Shown: positions 11,548 through 22,249, counted from the stretch's first letter. The stretch: 64,000 nt of DNA from Conchocele bisecta (GCA_029237695.1 CM055275.1:5757131-5821130), one strand, 5' to 3'. The notes: generated by a model from the sequence alone, not told the origin. A program made the numbers and translations.

Positions 11548-11594
11548 TAGAACCCGATCAGCCTGCACGTATGTGCAGGCTGATCGGGTTCTAC
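11548..11594. repeat. perfect palindrome, 21-bp arms
   Basis: Arms start gtagaacccgatcagcc and meet at gtat; weaker pairing continues outward (cattg). The gatcagcctgcac word resembles the core of family E, so this may be a fold-back derivative of it. Confidence 0.85.
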
Positions 11595-11599
11595 ATTGT

Positions 11600-12510
11600 T
11601 TGCCGTTGATATAACGGTATTCCACACATTTTCATCGTTCATATTGTATATTGGAGACGGGTTTGCTGCGCATTCTAGACCGCGCATGCAGATGCTGGTC
11701 GGAGAGTTGTATATAATTAGTGCCAGTCTCGCATGCGTCGCTTTATATTTGACTGACATACGAGATATATGATTTCATTCCTGGTACATTTGCCCACCAA
11801 GTGAACAGTTCCGGTTCATTCGGTTGATCACGGTCTACATATATGTACTTTGATCAAATTCAACTATTTACACCTATAGTAATTACTACGCATCTACACG
11901 CATGCACAGATTTAGACAGTAATGCATGTATAACATATATGTTGTGATTTCCCCATGCATGTTTCATTTAAACTTCACGGTATCCATGCGACTCACGCGA
12001 CTATGAAGTCAACGCACCTGTATGCGCAGTGACGCAATGCGCACGTAAATACGTACACGAAATCGACAGCGCCAGCGCGACAGTGCCTGTTGACGAACTA
12101 CTTTCAGAAATGGACAGTTATGGTTTTCCCGTGATGGAATAAACTCTACGCTTTTCTCGGAACGGCCCGATCTATAGGCATTTTCAAGATATTCCACTTT
12201 CCGGAGATGTGTATTTGTGATCGCCTTGTTTTCGTTTAGAATACGCAATTCGCGACTTCAGGACGCGCGTGTCGGATTTCTACGCCACGTCTCCCAGGAT
12301 GCCTTACTATTTAGCTGAGGTAACTTCCGGAGTATGTTCTATAATTAGATATCGCTTGTTTTGCGTGGTAGTGAGCTCGTGAGTAAGTGTTGTTGTTGTC
12401 ATTATTGTCGTGCTCGCTCAATATAATAGTCGTTCTATTTATACGTTTCCTGTTGTCAGAACCGTAGGGTCATACATGTATATAGTGAATACTAGCACGT
12501 ATATATATCA
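11600..12510. other. no recognised repeat; CpG-rich patch at 12000-12390
   Basis: Unshared with the rest of the window. Between 12000 and 12390 there is tatgcgcagtgacgc at 12022, acttccgg (ETS-type core) at 12323, and gtgagtaagt (donor-like) at 12379. This combination is what an animal promoter with a short first exon can look like, but nothing confirms it. Confidence 0.3.
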
Positions 12511-12753
12511 GGGGGCCGTTTCACTAAACTTCGTACGACTAAAATGTTCGTAAGTGCAAATTTAGGATCCTCTGGAAAGTTCACGTGATGGATTTACATT
12601 TATTGAGCAAAGGCTGCATATGCAGCCTATGCTCAATAAATGTAAATCCAATAATTGTTTACAAGAAAACATTGTTAATGTGAAATGTACAGACTATCAT
12701 AAGTTTGCACTAACGAACATTTTAGCAGTACGAAGTTTAGTGAAACGGCCCCC
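12511..12753. mobile_element. family L MITE-like element, copy 1
   Basis: Inverted ends gggggccgtttcac / gtgaaacggcccccag, then cgtacgactaaaatg, with a perfect central palindrome around gctgcatatgcagc. About 243 bp. Related copies: 29697-29810, 55630-55858 and 60279-60459. Confidence 0.85.
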
Positions 12754-12856
12754 AGAAGTTTTAATTACATGTTCGCATTGTCGAGTGACTGAAACTTCTG
12801 AAGTGATGTAATGTGCATGTACGTTTTACTCTTCATATGGACGTGTTGCCACGTGT

Positions 12857-13146
12857 ATGGAGCGCAAAATCTACATAAACTCAAATAATTAATGCTACCT
12901 CTTATGTAAATCCCAATCATTTGAAGAGCTCTCCGAATCATTTGGTGCTAGCTCTAAATAAGTAATGCTAGCTCTAAATAGTTAATGCTATCTCTAATTA
13001 TTTAGAGCTGTCAATAATTCCAGGAACGTCAAATCTACTTACACTCAAATAATTAACACTATCTCCAAATATTTAATGCTAGCTTTAAATATTTAATGCT
13101 AGCTCTAATTATTTGTGTTTATGTAGATTTGGCGTTGCATAAAACT
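12857..13146. mobile_element. family D element, copy 2 (dimer-like)
   Basis: Inverted ends of about 35 bp (tatggagcgcaaaatc / gatttggcgttgcata) flank an array of gctagctctaaat and atttaatgctag words. A third copy of the end sequence (ggaacgtcaaatctac) lies in the middle near 13022, which suggests two fused elements. Confidence 0.75.
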
Positions 13147-13149
13147 ATC

Positions 13150-13655
13150 ACTGCACGTATATATCGGAAGTTTTAAATGCATCTTAGCATTGTCGCGTGA
13201 CATAAATTACTGAAGTGATGTAATTGGCCTGTACGTTTTACGTCACGTGCGGAAGTGTTGTCAGTGGGACACTAATCACTTTACTTGTTTCCACCTTAAT
13301 GACTTAAAAGCTTTTGTTCCCCGCAAATGCAGTAACGACTTAGGCGACTCGTACTTGCTGCTGTAAATAATTGAAGCATGCATAGTTCCCGGATGCGTTG
13401 TGATTTGGAGTAGTCTCCCTTGTGGGCAAATCTAGATGTGACTAATCGAAGAAATGTTGATATGTAGTAAACATAAATACTCCGATAAGAAATTCAGTGC
13501 TTATAAAACGAATATATTTTGTTCAAAGAAATCATATATGGTAAGACTATTTGTCTGTGGAGCCTAATGGAACATTACCCTCCAAAATGGCCGACAGTTG
13601 TTATCTGTATCTAACGAAGGGGGGTAACTTTTACTGATGTGCGAACTATGTTTAC
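13150..13655. other. no recognised feature
   Basis: No family shared with the rest of the window. acgttttacgtcacgtg near 13243 echoes acgttttactcttcat near 12820, a weak local duplication flanking family D copy 2. Confidence 0.35.
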
Positions 13656-13659
13656 AGAC

Positions 13660-13885
13660 TGAAAAGTGGCTACGACCTGTGTAATTGGGCTTATGAAATG
13701 TGTCACTCATGATCGAATAGCACACTCCTGTAGTCAAATAGCAATCTGTATTGCTTGTTCGACGTAAGACGGGTGATTTAGTGATGCAATGGCGAACAGT
13801 GCCGATCCTGATCAGACTGTGCGGATGCACAGGCTGATCTGGATCTACACTGGTCGCAAATATAATAAGCCCCATTTCACCAGCT
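13660..13885 (+). mobile_element. family E MITE-like element
   Basis: Family E is about 235 bp. Its inverted ends have the form tgtggctgtgactggag / ctccagtcacagccaca, and further in gcttatg...cgaccagtgta pairs with tacactggtcgc...cataagc. The best-preserved part is the core gatcctgatcagactg, gcggatgcacaggctg and atctggatctacactgg, preceded by gacgggtg, tcattgatgga and gcgaacagtgc. This copy has a diverged left end. Confidence 0.8.
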
Positions 13886-14095
13886 TTTATTCGTGGGAGA
13901 TATTGTCCGGTGACATTTGAAGTTCTCAGTGGTTGAAGGAGCTAAATCCATTATGGACTTAGCCCTCTTCCTTCACTAACAGCTTCATTTGTTAGCTAAC
14001 GTAGAGATATTTAAAAATAGATAGCGCGAGAAATACAGTAGAACGTCTATATGTCCCTTTAACTGCAGTAGAAATGCATGCATACCGAGGGCTAT

Positions 14096-14400
14096 ACACT
14101 AGACTGGTATTCTCAATGTAAACAATATCATATCAATCTGGCTCGGTTGGGAAACGATAGGAATTCCTTGGCGAGCCTCGGAATTCCTACGCATTTCCTA
14201 GCCTCGCCCGATAAACTTAATGTCAAAGGACACTAGCCGTATATTCTCTATGTAAACAATATCCAGTCAAACTGACTCGGTTGGGAAACGATAGGATAGG
14301 ATTTCCTCGGCGAGCCTCGGAATTTCTACGCGTTTCCTAACCTCGCCAGATAAACTTGATATCAAAGGACACTCGCCTGGTATTCTCTATGAAGGCGACA
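14096..14400 (+). repeat. family O direct repeat, 2.3 copies of about 135 bp
   Basis: Units begin at about 14096, 14230 and 14369 (acactag / acactcg). Each holds gtaaacaatat, tcggttgggaaacgat and aattcct...cctcgcc. Within a unit, ggaattcc words and a gcgagcctcgg stretch form a loose hairpin. A fragment lies at 33070-33125. Confidence 0.8.
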
Positions 14401-14406
14401 TAACGC

Positions 14407-14466
14407 CCTCGTTTAAGAAATATCACGTGATGCGTGATATTTGAACGTGATATTTCTTAAACGAGG
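14407..14466. repeat. palindrome, 22-bp perfect arms
   Basis: cctcgtttaagaaatatc at 14407 pairs with the complement ending at 14466. The 16-nt loop itself contains a gtgatatttga partial repeat of the arm. Confidence 0.9.
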
Positions 14467-14710
14467 CTATCCGTTAAAGACGCCAGATACAAACGTATGC
14501 CCTAATGCAGTGTAATGGCCTGACATAATTAGATATAGTCTGTCTCCCGTGCGGGGTAATTATGGAAATAGCTGCACTATTAAACAAAAATGTTAATATT
14601 TGAATAATTCAAATAATGTATAGCTGTTCTGTGGTTCAGTTACCCATGTGACCATTGAACAATATGATCAACAACTTGTATCATAGTTTTATTCGAGCGG
14701 TAGCGAATAA

Positions 14711-15105
14711 ATAGAGAATAGTAGGTTAGTGCCGTGAATAGGAAAATATCCGGCAAGGCTCAGAAGTATATGTTGTGACCACTCATTTGAACCGTCTCGT
14801 CGAGACGGTTCAAATGAGTGGTCACAACATATACTTTGGTTGAGAAATAAGGAAAATAGATAGAGAATAGTAGGTTAGTGCCGTGAATGGGAAAAATATC
14901 TGGCAAGGCTCAGGAAACGGAATGGGTGAGGCTCTGCCGAGCACATCCCGTTTCTGTGCCGCGACAGATATGTTTTCCTATTCACGGCACTAACCTACTA
15001 TTCTATTTATCCCGTCAACACCTACAAATTGCTGCAAGATGCAAAAATTGTATTGACTGGATATCAAAAATGTTTCGGTACATACGCACTGTGTTGACGG
15101 GATAA
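14711..15105 (+). mobile_element. family B with hairpin cassette C inserted, copy 2
   Basis: Starts agagaatagtagg, enters cassette C at about 14765-14836 and restarts agagaatagtagg at 14862. It then runs through the two B hairpins to gtgttgacgggata. Cassette C is a near-perfect palindrome: arms agtatatgttgtgacc, cactcatttgaacc, and centre gtctcg/cgagac. Confidence 0.85.
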
Positions 15106-15350
15106 TTATACAACCAACATCCAAATTTGATGTCTTACTGCTTTTATGCAAATGAGCTTATGTCGGTCGCAGCACATAGTTTGCGGGTTGAACTGTTTCA
15201 AAACACGGGTCTTACACCATAAAAATAGTTCTAACAACTTGGTACAGTTAATCCTCTATAAACCGGACAACCAGGAAAATTTGTGTGCTCCATTTTTGTC
15301 GTTCAGTCAATGGTGTGTCGTCGTTGGAATCATGCTTCTCCGTATGTATA

Positions 15351-15531
15351 CAGTGGAACCTCTCAAAACCGGACACCCTGGGAGGTCCCCAGGGTGTCCG
15401 GTTTAGAGAGGTTCCACTGTAATTAAGCACTCCATGAAAAGCTTTCGCCACTTTCATTCATGAACAGTGAAATACATCCACATTGAACATAATGAGGTCG
15501 CCATGGTGTCCGGTTTAGAGAGGTTCCACTG
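15351..15531. mobile_element. family J (pogo/Tigger-like MITE), copy 1
   Basis: Ends CAGTGGAACCTCTC / GAGAGGTTCCACTG flanked by TA, with inner words ccggacaccctggg. A compact palindrome (15351-15419) is followed by a second right end at 15531. The CAGT ends with TA duplication are typical of the pogo/Tigger branch of Tc1/mariner; assignment is by that resemblance only. An old half copy precedes it near 15246-15275. Confidence 0.8.
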
Positions 15532-15544
15532 TATACAGCAATGG

Positions 15545-15600
15545 ACTGTGACCTTCAGGTTAGACAATTAGACTGCAATACCAGAGGTTGTGGGTTGATT
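15545..15600 (+). mobile_element. tRNA-like SINE remnant
   Basis: gttagacaattagactg followed by gaggttgtgggttgattc resembles a tRNA A-box/B-box pair; the body is not preserved. A second remnant with agaggttgtggaatcgat sits near 15998. Confidence 0.4.
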
Positions 15601-15633
15601 CGCCGCTCTAAGCAGGAAAATAATTGCATAGTG

Positions 15634-15946
15634 CAGTGCAACCTTTCAGCAACAGCCATCTATGGGAAAGCACAAAACCGGCTCTTGTAGAGAGGTGTCT
15701 GTTGTAGTGAGGTTAAATATGGAGGCAATTGTCCATTCGGTATATATAGACAACTCTGCAAAAACCAGGAACCCACTTTTCCGACGTTTCGGAATGTCGG
15801 AAAAGTGGATTCCTGTTTTTTGCAGAAGTGTTGAACATATTAATTGTATTATTATGCAAAGATTATTATTTGTATATATATAGAACATATGCTGTTACAG
15901 AGAGGGTGTTGTTGTAGAGAGGTGGCCGTTCGCGGAGGTTCGTCTG
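15634..15946. mobile_element. family K (pogo-like MITE), copy 1, with a nested hairpin
   Basis: Ends cagtgcaacctttcagc and gcggaggttcgtctg, with caacagccatc / gttgttgtagagaggtgg inner words. A palindrome around ccgacgtttcggaatgtcgg (about 15769-15831) sits in the middle. The CAG...CTG ends resemble family J. Confidence 0.7.
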
Positions 15947-16165
15947 TACACTGCTCGAACCTCAAAGCCACAACACATCCCTCTATACATGCATATATAG
16001 CCAGAGGTTGTGGAATCGATCCTAGGCATGAAACATAGTGGTTCCAACGCACGTTCGAATGAGACTTGAAACCGAGGACACGTCTCTACATGATCCCGTT
16101 TGCTGTTGCTACGACGTTCGCTTTCAACTTTTTCTTTGTATACTCACAAACAGCGTGTTTAACTA

Positions 16166-16383
16166 CACCACCGCCTGAGCTAATATTGCCAAGACGTCAA
16201 CGTTTCCCAACATATATTGGCAATATCAACTCGCAATCAAGCAGTTTGATTGGCTGTGCCTGAGCTGTAGCACAGCTCGGGCTCAGCCAAAGCAGCATTT
16301 TGCTTTCATGCACAATATTCACGTATTTTCTAAATGATACATTGACAAATATTGGCAAAATTAGCGCAGGCGGCAGTGTACCA
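16166..16383. mobile_element. family F element, copy 2 (full length)
   Basis: Inverted ends ctacaccaccgcctga and gcgcaggcggcagtgta, central gcctgagctgtagc / acagctcgggc. Confidence 0.85.
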
Positions 16384-16403
16384 TTGAACAATAGTTGTAT
16401 TTA

Positions 16404-16806
16404 TATAGAGAATAGTAGGTTAGTGCCGTGAATGGGAAAAAATATCCGGCACGGCTCAAGAATTTCTTTATTTCTCATCAGAAGTATATGTTGTGACCAG
16501 GTCACAACGTATACTTTGGTTGAGAAATAAGGAAAATAGATAGAGAATAGTAGGTTAGTGCCGTGAATGGGGAAAAATATCTGGCAAGGCTTAGGAAACG
16601 GGATGGGCGAGGCTCTCCCGTTCACGGCACTAACCTACTATTCTATTTATCCCGTTAACACCTACTAATGGCTTTAAAATGCAAAAAAAATAATCCCAGC
16701 CACCGCACATATTCATACGCAGTGATTAGGTCGTATTGACAGGATATCAAAAATGTTTCACGGCACCGTGTTTCACGGCACATACGCACTGTATTGACGG
16801 GATAAA
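16404..16806 (+). mobile_element. family B with a shortened cassette C, copy 3
   Basis: Same order as 14711-15105. Cassette C has lost its centre, so gttgtgacc meets ggtcacaac directly near 16492-16509. The first B hairpin has also lost most of its loop side (gctctcccgttcacggc). Confidence 0.8.
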
Positions 16807-16809
16807 TTA

Positions 16810-17130
16810 CGCATTCGAACAGTAACGTCAGGGTATGAAAGGTATTCGAGCCCGAACCCTAACCCTGTGTGCTACTGATCTGTCTCGCGAATGAGTAGTC
16901 CTGATACTATGCTCTCTAGGACCTTAGCTATTACTGGGACGTTAAACACATTCACTGTCATGTGTCTCTCGCTCTATGTTCACTATTCGCGTGTTTAACG
17001 TATTGTCTAGCTCGACTGTCTCTTCTGTTACCCAGAGGAGGAGAACAAGTGCTAACGAGCATGTGAAAATGATACATAAATCACAGGCACGGCATCAACA
17101 TCGCACGCCAAGATTGAAGAATAGACAAAG
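16810..17130. other. mostly unrecognised, with a SINE-tail-like fragment
   Basis: Around 16913-16950 ctaggaccttagcta and gggacgttaaacac resemble the tails at 26575-26640 and 50390-50440. Nothing else is recognised. Confidence 0.4.
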
Positions 17131-17133
17131 TAT

Positions 17134-17351
17134 GATGTGACAAAGAACGGGGCTTATGGGAATTTGTGGCCATGGGAAAAATATCCGGCAAGGCTCATGA
17201 ATTTCTTTATTTCTCATCAGAAGTATATGGTGTGACCACTCATTTGAACCGTCTCGCCGAGACGGTTCAAATGAGTGGTCACAACATATACTTTGGTTGA
17301 GAAATAAGTAGGATGTGACAAAGAACGGGGCTTATGGGAATTTGTGGCCAT
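17134..17351 (+). mobile_element. B/C fragment between 40-bp direct repeats
   Basis: gatgtgacaaagaacggg through tttgtggccat is present exactly twice, at 17134-17173 and 17312-17351. Between them lies a family B end plus a complete cassette C palindrome (17218-17296). The direct repeat is itself the left part of the family E copy that continues to 17535. Confidence 0.85.
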
Positions 17352-17535
17352 TGTACTCCCGACACAAATAACACACATCGTTAGTATATTGCTTGTTTGA
17401 AGGCACGACGGGGGTTTCATTGCTGGAACTGCGAGCGGTGCAGTTCCTGATCAGACTGTGCGGATGCACAGGCTGATCTGGATCTACACTGGTCGCAAAA
17501 CCCACAACTCACATTTCTCCAGGCACAGCCACAAA
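17312..17535 (+). mobile_element. family E element
   Basis: Continues from the second direct repeat through tgatcagactgtgcgg and ctgatctggatctac to ctccaggcacagccac. Its left end was duplicated by the insertion described at 17134-17351. Confidence 0.85.
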
Positions 17536-17559
17536 TAATATTGTTTCCTGTCTGATACA

Positions 17560-17905
17560 TCATTTAAAAATAATTGTGTACGAACTTCTGAAGAAAAAAA
17601 ACCATGGAAACCGCATAATTATTGTGTTTTTAACACATTTATTTGTCTCCAGGGCTGAAGCGACATTTCCCGTGCTGTCTTGTATAATGGTGAGCATTGG
17701 AGAACACTCTCTTATCGCATGTCCGCATTCGGCCGAAAATGACGTCGAAACGCAATTGTTATTGTCCACAAATGACGTCGCAATTTGGCGAAAGTTACAT
17801 GGCCCACGGGGAATTGAACTCCGCGTTTGGTTTGAAATTCTTGTCAACATTTGACGTCATTTACACATTGTATCGCGGATCTCCAAATATTGATTTTGGG
17901 AAAGA
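17560..17905. other. no recognised feature
   Basis: Open frames of about 90 codons lie on both strands here but neither shows a known domain or codon pattern. gatgtcg-like tgacgtcgaaacg and tgacgtcgcaattt words recur three times. Confidence 0.4.
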
Positions 17906-17907
17906 GT

Positions 17908-18085
17908 GGAGCGCGTGACCAAGTGGTCTAGAGCGTCGGACTGCTGGTCCTACGGTCGTTGGTTCGAGCCTCACCGGGGGCAATATGTTGTGTCCTTGAG
18001 CAAGACACTTTAGCCATACTGCTTCAGTCCACCCAGCTGTAAATGGGTACCGGCTAAATACCGGGAACATCGATTGTATTGGATT
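17908..18085 (+). mobile_element. tRNA-derived SINE
   Basis: A tRNA-like head has an A-box-like gaccaagtggtctagagc and a B box ggttcgagcc. It is followed by the body words tgtgtccttgagcaagac, cagtccacccagctg and taaatgggtaccgg, a conserved domain seen in many mollusc and other animal SINEs. Probably non-functional; inserted in + orientation. Confidence 0.8.
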
Positions 18086-18168
18086 GTATGTACATTTTGT
18101 ACATGGATATAATTATAAATACAATATGATCCTGTACATAATCTCCGAAAGGGGATGTTGCAGTACTT

Positions 18169-18554
18169 AGAGAATAGTAGGTTAGTGCCGTGAATGGGAA
18201 AAAATATCCGGCAAGGCTCATGAATTTCTTTATTTCTCATCAGAAGTATATGGTGTGACCACTCATTTGAACCGAGAAATAAGGAAAATAGATAGAGAAT
18301 AGTAGGTTAGTGCCGTGAATGGGAAAAATATCTGGCAAGGCTCAGGAAACGGGATGGGCGAGGCTCTGCCGAGCACATCCCGTTTCCGTGCCGCGCCAGA
18401 TATGTTTTCCCATTCACGGCACTAACCTACTATTCTATGTATACCGTCAACACCTACAAATGGCTGTAAAATGCAAAATAGTATTGACTGGATATCAAAA
18501 ATGTTTCACGGCACCGTGTTTCACTGCACATACGCACTGTGTTGACGGGATAAA
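18169..18554 (+). mobile_element. family B with half of cassette C, copy 4
   Basis: First start at 18169, second at about 18296. Cassette C has lost its right half: catttgaacc runs straight into gagaaataagg. The two B hairpins and the gtgttgacgggataaa end are intact. Confidence 0.85.
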
Positions 18555-18580
18555 AGTAGATAGATAGATAGATAGATAAA
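18555..18580. repeat. AGAT microsatellite
   Basis: Five to six tagatagatagata units directly attached to the 3' end of family B copy 4. Confidence 0.85.
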
Positions 18581-18584
18581 GTCT

Positions 18585-18805
18585 ACAATTCGATATGGTA
18601 AAAATGCTGATACCCTGACACACACGGTAGTTGTCTACTGTTGTTAATTCCCTGACACGTCCGGTCGCGGTTTCCTGTGTCAGGCGTGCTTGATTGGCGT
18701 ACGGACAAATCACGTGACACACAGCGTGTTGGGATTGTCGCACCCACGTGGTTTCGTCTGGGAACTATATTTGGTACAAGTCACGAACATGTCAGACGCA
18801 CATTT
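18585..18805. other. no recognised feature
   Basis: Short unshared stretch between the AGAT run and a family E remnant. Confidence 0.35.
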
Positions 18806-18809
18806 GTGG

Positions 18810-18900
18810 CTGTAACTCGAGAAAAAAACATATGACAATTGCCAACAGTGTCGATCCAGATCATCGAATCTGAGCAGGATCTGCATAGGCTGCCCGTCCA
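18810..18900 (+). mobile_element. family E remnant
   Basis: tgtggctgtaactcgag, then a collapsed core gatccagatcatcg, gcaggatctgcatagg. Confidence 0.55.
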
Positions 18901-18905
18901 TGTAT

Positions 18906-19420
18906 ATACACGACCGCCTGCGTTAATATTCTAAAAAGTGTCAATGAACATCTATTGGCAATGCCAACTCGAAATCAAGCACTTTGCTTGTCTTAACCTG
19001 TAGCCTATTTCACCAACATTGCAAAGTATTCTTTTTTAGCAAAGTATACTTTGAGGGTGTAATCATTTATTTTCCCCGAAATGCATTAATTCACATAGAA
19101 GTAACGACTGCATAATTATATTCGATGATTAAAAGTATGCATCATTATTATACTGAATTTATTACATTATCACAGCCAAAGTGGCTCTGATAATTTAATA
19201 AATGCAGTATAATAACAATTAATAAATGTATTCTTAAATTGAAAATGTATCCCTCAAAGTGTACTTAGCAAGAAAAGTATACTTTGCAATTTTGGTGAAA
19301 TATGCTACTGAATTGTATCACAGCTCAGGCAATGAAGCTGCTTGATTTCAAGCAGAACATTCACGTATTTCGCTATCATGATGACATTGACAAATACTGA
19401 CAATCCTTAATAGGGACTGT
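18906..19420. mobile_element. family F element, copy 3, split by a family G insertion
   Basis: Left part ccgcctgcgttaat to cttaacct and right part gtatcacagctcagg to tgacaatccttaat together make one F element, interrupted by 19000-19318. Confidence 0.8.
19000..19318. mobile_element. family G MITE-like element, copy 1
   Basis: Inverted ends gtagcctatttcacc / ggtgaaatatgctac with inner aagtatactttg words, and a middle palindrome attattatactgaattt...aaatgcagtataataa around cacagcc. About 319 bp. Other copies: 24212-24470, 44218-44974, 53370-53669, and a fragment at 55082-55155. Confidence 0.85.
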
Positions 19421-19587
19421 GACATGTCACAATTGCCATCATCCCCATTTTCTCAATTAAAACAATAACAGCCGGCTTTATATTTATGTCGATTATAGAC
19501 CATTGAATTCACAAAATGTCATTTTGTAAATCCATTTCCGCCGTAGCTAATCTCGTCAATAAATGTTAAGTGTTTTATTTCAATATA

Positions 19588-19803
19588 CAGTGAATCCTCT
19601 CTAAACCGGACACCCTGGGAGATCCCCAGGGTGTCCGGCTTAGAGAGGTTTCACTGCAAATGATGCCTTGGATCATTCTGCGCCATAGTTTTGTGCTATG
19701 CGATTACGATCAGATATTATGACCTCAGATAAATGGTCAAGAAATTAATAAAAAATTAGATCACATGCGTTTTCTTGGTGTCCGGATTAGAGAGGTTCCA
19801 CTG
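19588..19803. mobile_element. family J, copy 2
   Basis: A compact palindrome (cagtgaatcctctc to gaggtttcactg, 19588-19656) is joined to about 110 bp of unique J interior (gcgccatagttttgtgc, gacctcagat) and a further right end gagaggttccactg at 19803. Confidence 0.8.
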
Positions 19804-19845
19804 TAAATGAATATTGTGCTTAAAAGCAAGCAACTTTGTTAGTGA

Positions 19846-19915
19846 CAGCCTGCGCTGTGCTGTGCTGTGCTGTGCTACAGCTCAAGCTCAGCCAATCAAA
19901 CTGCATGCTTTCGAG
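19846..19915. mobile_element. family F core fragment with a short CTGTG run
   Basis: gcctgcgctgtgctgtgctgt expands the core by five-base slippage; then acagctcaagctcagcc and caatcaaactg follow. Confidence 0.65.
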
Positions 19916-19992
19916 CCCAGAATGCCGTATGCTGTATTTTCCCAATCGCTTTCGTTGTTAAACCTTCAACAAATAGTCACTGTATACAGTAC

Positions 19993-20243
19993 ATAGAGAT
20001 TAGTAGGTTAGTGCCGTGAATGGGAAATAATATCTGGCAAGGCTCAGGAAACGGGATGGGCGAGGCTCTGCCGAGCACATCCCGTTTCCGTGCCGCGTCA
20101 GATATTTTTTTCCATTCACGGCACTAACCTACTATTCTATTTATCCCGTCAACACCTACAAATGGCTGTAAAATGCAAAAATAGTATTGACTGGATATCA
20201 AAAATGTTTCACGGCACATACGCACTGTGTTGAAGGGATAAAT
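19993..20243 (+). mobile_element. family B, copy 5, without cassette C
   Basis: A clean single B element: agagattagtagg, first hairpin with ggaaacgggatgggcg loop, taacctactattct, then the tttatcccgtcaacac hairpin ending tgttgaagggataaa. This is the simplest state of the family (about 250 bp). Confidence 0.85.
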
Positions 20244-20422
20244 ACGTATATGCTGTTTAGTCTTATATTGTTGTTGGGAAATTCAATTTCCTTCGGATTC
20301 CTCAGACCATGACCCACATATAAAATGGTCATAACAAACTGATTGGTGTTCGTGCCTGAATCTTGAACCAGCAATCAATACACGTACTGTTACAATCGAT
20401 GGAGGTGGCACTAAAGTACAGC

Positions 20423-20665
20423 TATGGCTGTGACTGAAGAAACGGGGTTTATTTGATTTGTGAGCAGTGTTGCTATGCTGATCGAATAGCGCACTGCTAG
20501 TCTGATAACGATCTGTATTGATTGTTAGAAGCATGTCGGGTGTTTCAGTGATGAAATAACGAACAGTGCAGATCCTGATCAGACTGTGCGGACGCACAGG
20601 CTGATCTCGATCTACACTGGTCGTATCATCCACAATACTAATTTCTCCAGTCACAGGCACATTTT
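20423..20665 (+). mobile_element. family E element, near complete
   Basis: From tatggctgtgactgaag to ctccagtcacaggcac, with core gatcctgatcagactg. Confidence 0.85.
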
Positions 20666-20773
20666 ATTGCCCAAATGTTACTAATTATATGGGAATTAAT
20701 TGTTATTTCGTGGGATCGAATTAATAACAAAAAATCATACAAAACAGTCAAGCGTACAATGATCCACCATGGC

Positions 20774-20978
20774 CCGCGTTAATGTTACAATGTCAACGTT
20801 TCTGAATTTCTATTGGCAATATCAACACGCAATCAATCTGTTTAATTGTCTGTGCACATTTGTAGCACAGCCCAGACTCAGACAATCAAGCTGCTTGCTT
20901 TCTAGCACACTATTCACGTACTTTTTAATAGATATATTGACATATTGGCAAGATTAACGCAGGCGGTAGTGTAACCAT
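20774..20978. mobile_element. family F element, copy 5
   Basis: cccgcgttaatgttac to aacgcaggcggtagtgt; core tttgtagcacagcccag is diverged. Confidence 0.8.
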
Positions 20979-21029
20979 GGAGACTTCAGCAGGCACCGAG
21001 TTACTCTCTAAGAACTTTTGTTCATGATC

Positions 21030-21110
21030 ATTGCACTTGTGTTGCTGTAACTTGAGAAACGGGACTTGTGTGATCTGTGGCCAATGTAGCTCCACATCAA
21101 ACAATAAGCA
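21030..21110 (+). mobile_element. family E left-end fragment
   Basis: ctgtaacttgagaaacggg and gtggccaatgtagctcc; stops before the core. Confidence 0.6.
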
Positions 21111-21249
21111 TACTACATGTAGTATACTAAATATATTTCATATACCTACACCATGTGCATACTTTTGTTAAAAACAGATAATGGAAATTATAACTAATCC
21201 ATATGTTATGTACTTGTATTGTTGTTTGCGCACATGTGCCTTGTATGTA

Positions 21250-21620
21250 AATAAGTTGTAATTATCCTGTATGGATATGAATTCATATAAGCTATTAGCT
21301 TGTTTTCAAATCCATGTATAATTCACATGTACATTGTAATGCTGTTCCATGTATTGTATGACATAAATATTGTTTAAGCTGAATAACACACTCATGTAGC
21401 CCCCGATATTGAGCCATATTGCTTGTTGGAAGCGTAACGGGTGTTTCATTGACGGAATGGCGAAATGCGCAGATCCTGATCAGAGTGTGCACAGATGCAT
21501 GACGGGTGTTTCATTGATGGAATAGCGAACAGTGCATATCCTGATCAGACTGTGCGGATGCACAGGCTGATCTGGATATACACTGATCGCAAAAGGCATA
21601 TGCCACATTTCTCCAGCGAC
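21250..21620 (+). mobile_element. family E core dimer in a segment shared with 51963-52325
   Basis: Two family E cores in tandem (tcctgatcagagtgtg near 21475, then tcctgatcagactgtg near 21540). The whole 360-bp segment, including non-E flank such as ctattagcttgttttcaa, recurs in inverted orientation at 51963-52325 with very few differences. Confidence 0.85.
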
Positions 21621-21649
21621 AGCCACATATTAATAAAGTGTGCCAAGCG

Positions 21650-22245
21650 TGGGTGATATATAGGTTAACAGTTGCGCGAATTTCACGGTTCATTTCCGCT
21701 TTTCGACAGTTGTAAGTTTCACTTATTTATAGGTATTGCGAGAAAACGTGCGTTGTCGGTAACAAGATGTGTTACTGTATATATAGAGCCAACAGGGTCT
21801 CAAACGAAACACACAAGAACGAACGGAAATCGAAGTGAATACGATCCTTCTGTACAACGATATGCATAAACATTGTATCGTTCATTGTTTTGTCATACGT
21901 GAACACGATAGTTTTCTATTTTTCCTTTAAATAACCGGCTTTTAACTATTTAAACGCCTATTGTTACTTTCAATGCATCGTTTTACATCTGTTTCGTTAT
22001 TTTTAATTACTAAAAAAGCGATGTTTTCGTTGGTATAAGCGTGACACGTTTAAACCACCGAAAACAACGTTTTCTGATAATAAAAATGAAATTTCTAATT
22101 ATAAAATTGTAAATGATGTCAAAACGATTTGTAAAACGATAGGTAATCGATCGTTCGTGGAACCAGGAACAAATTCGGACTGTATGTATTGCTTTCAGCA
22201 ATCGGTATGGGTTGCTTACTTGCGCAATATGAATAGTGGACCGCA
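21650..22245. other. no recognised feature
   Basis: No shared repeat or exon recognised. Confidence 0.35.
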
Positions 22246-22249
22246 TTAC

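Noticed and set aside
17576..17854. 92-codon open frame (+) with overlapping 96-codon frame (-)
   Set aside because: Opposed frames over the same bases and no domain; not supportable as an exon.
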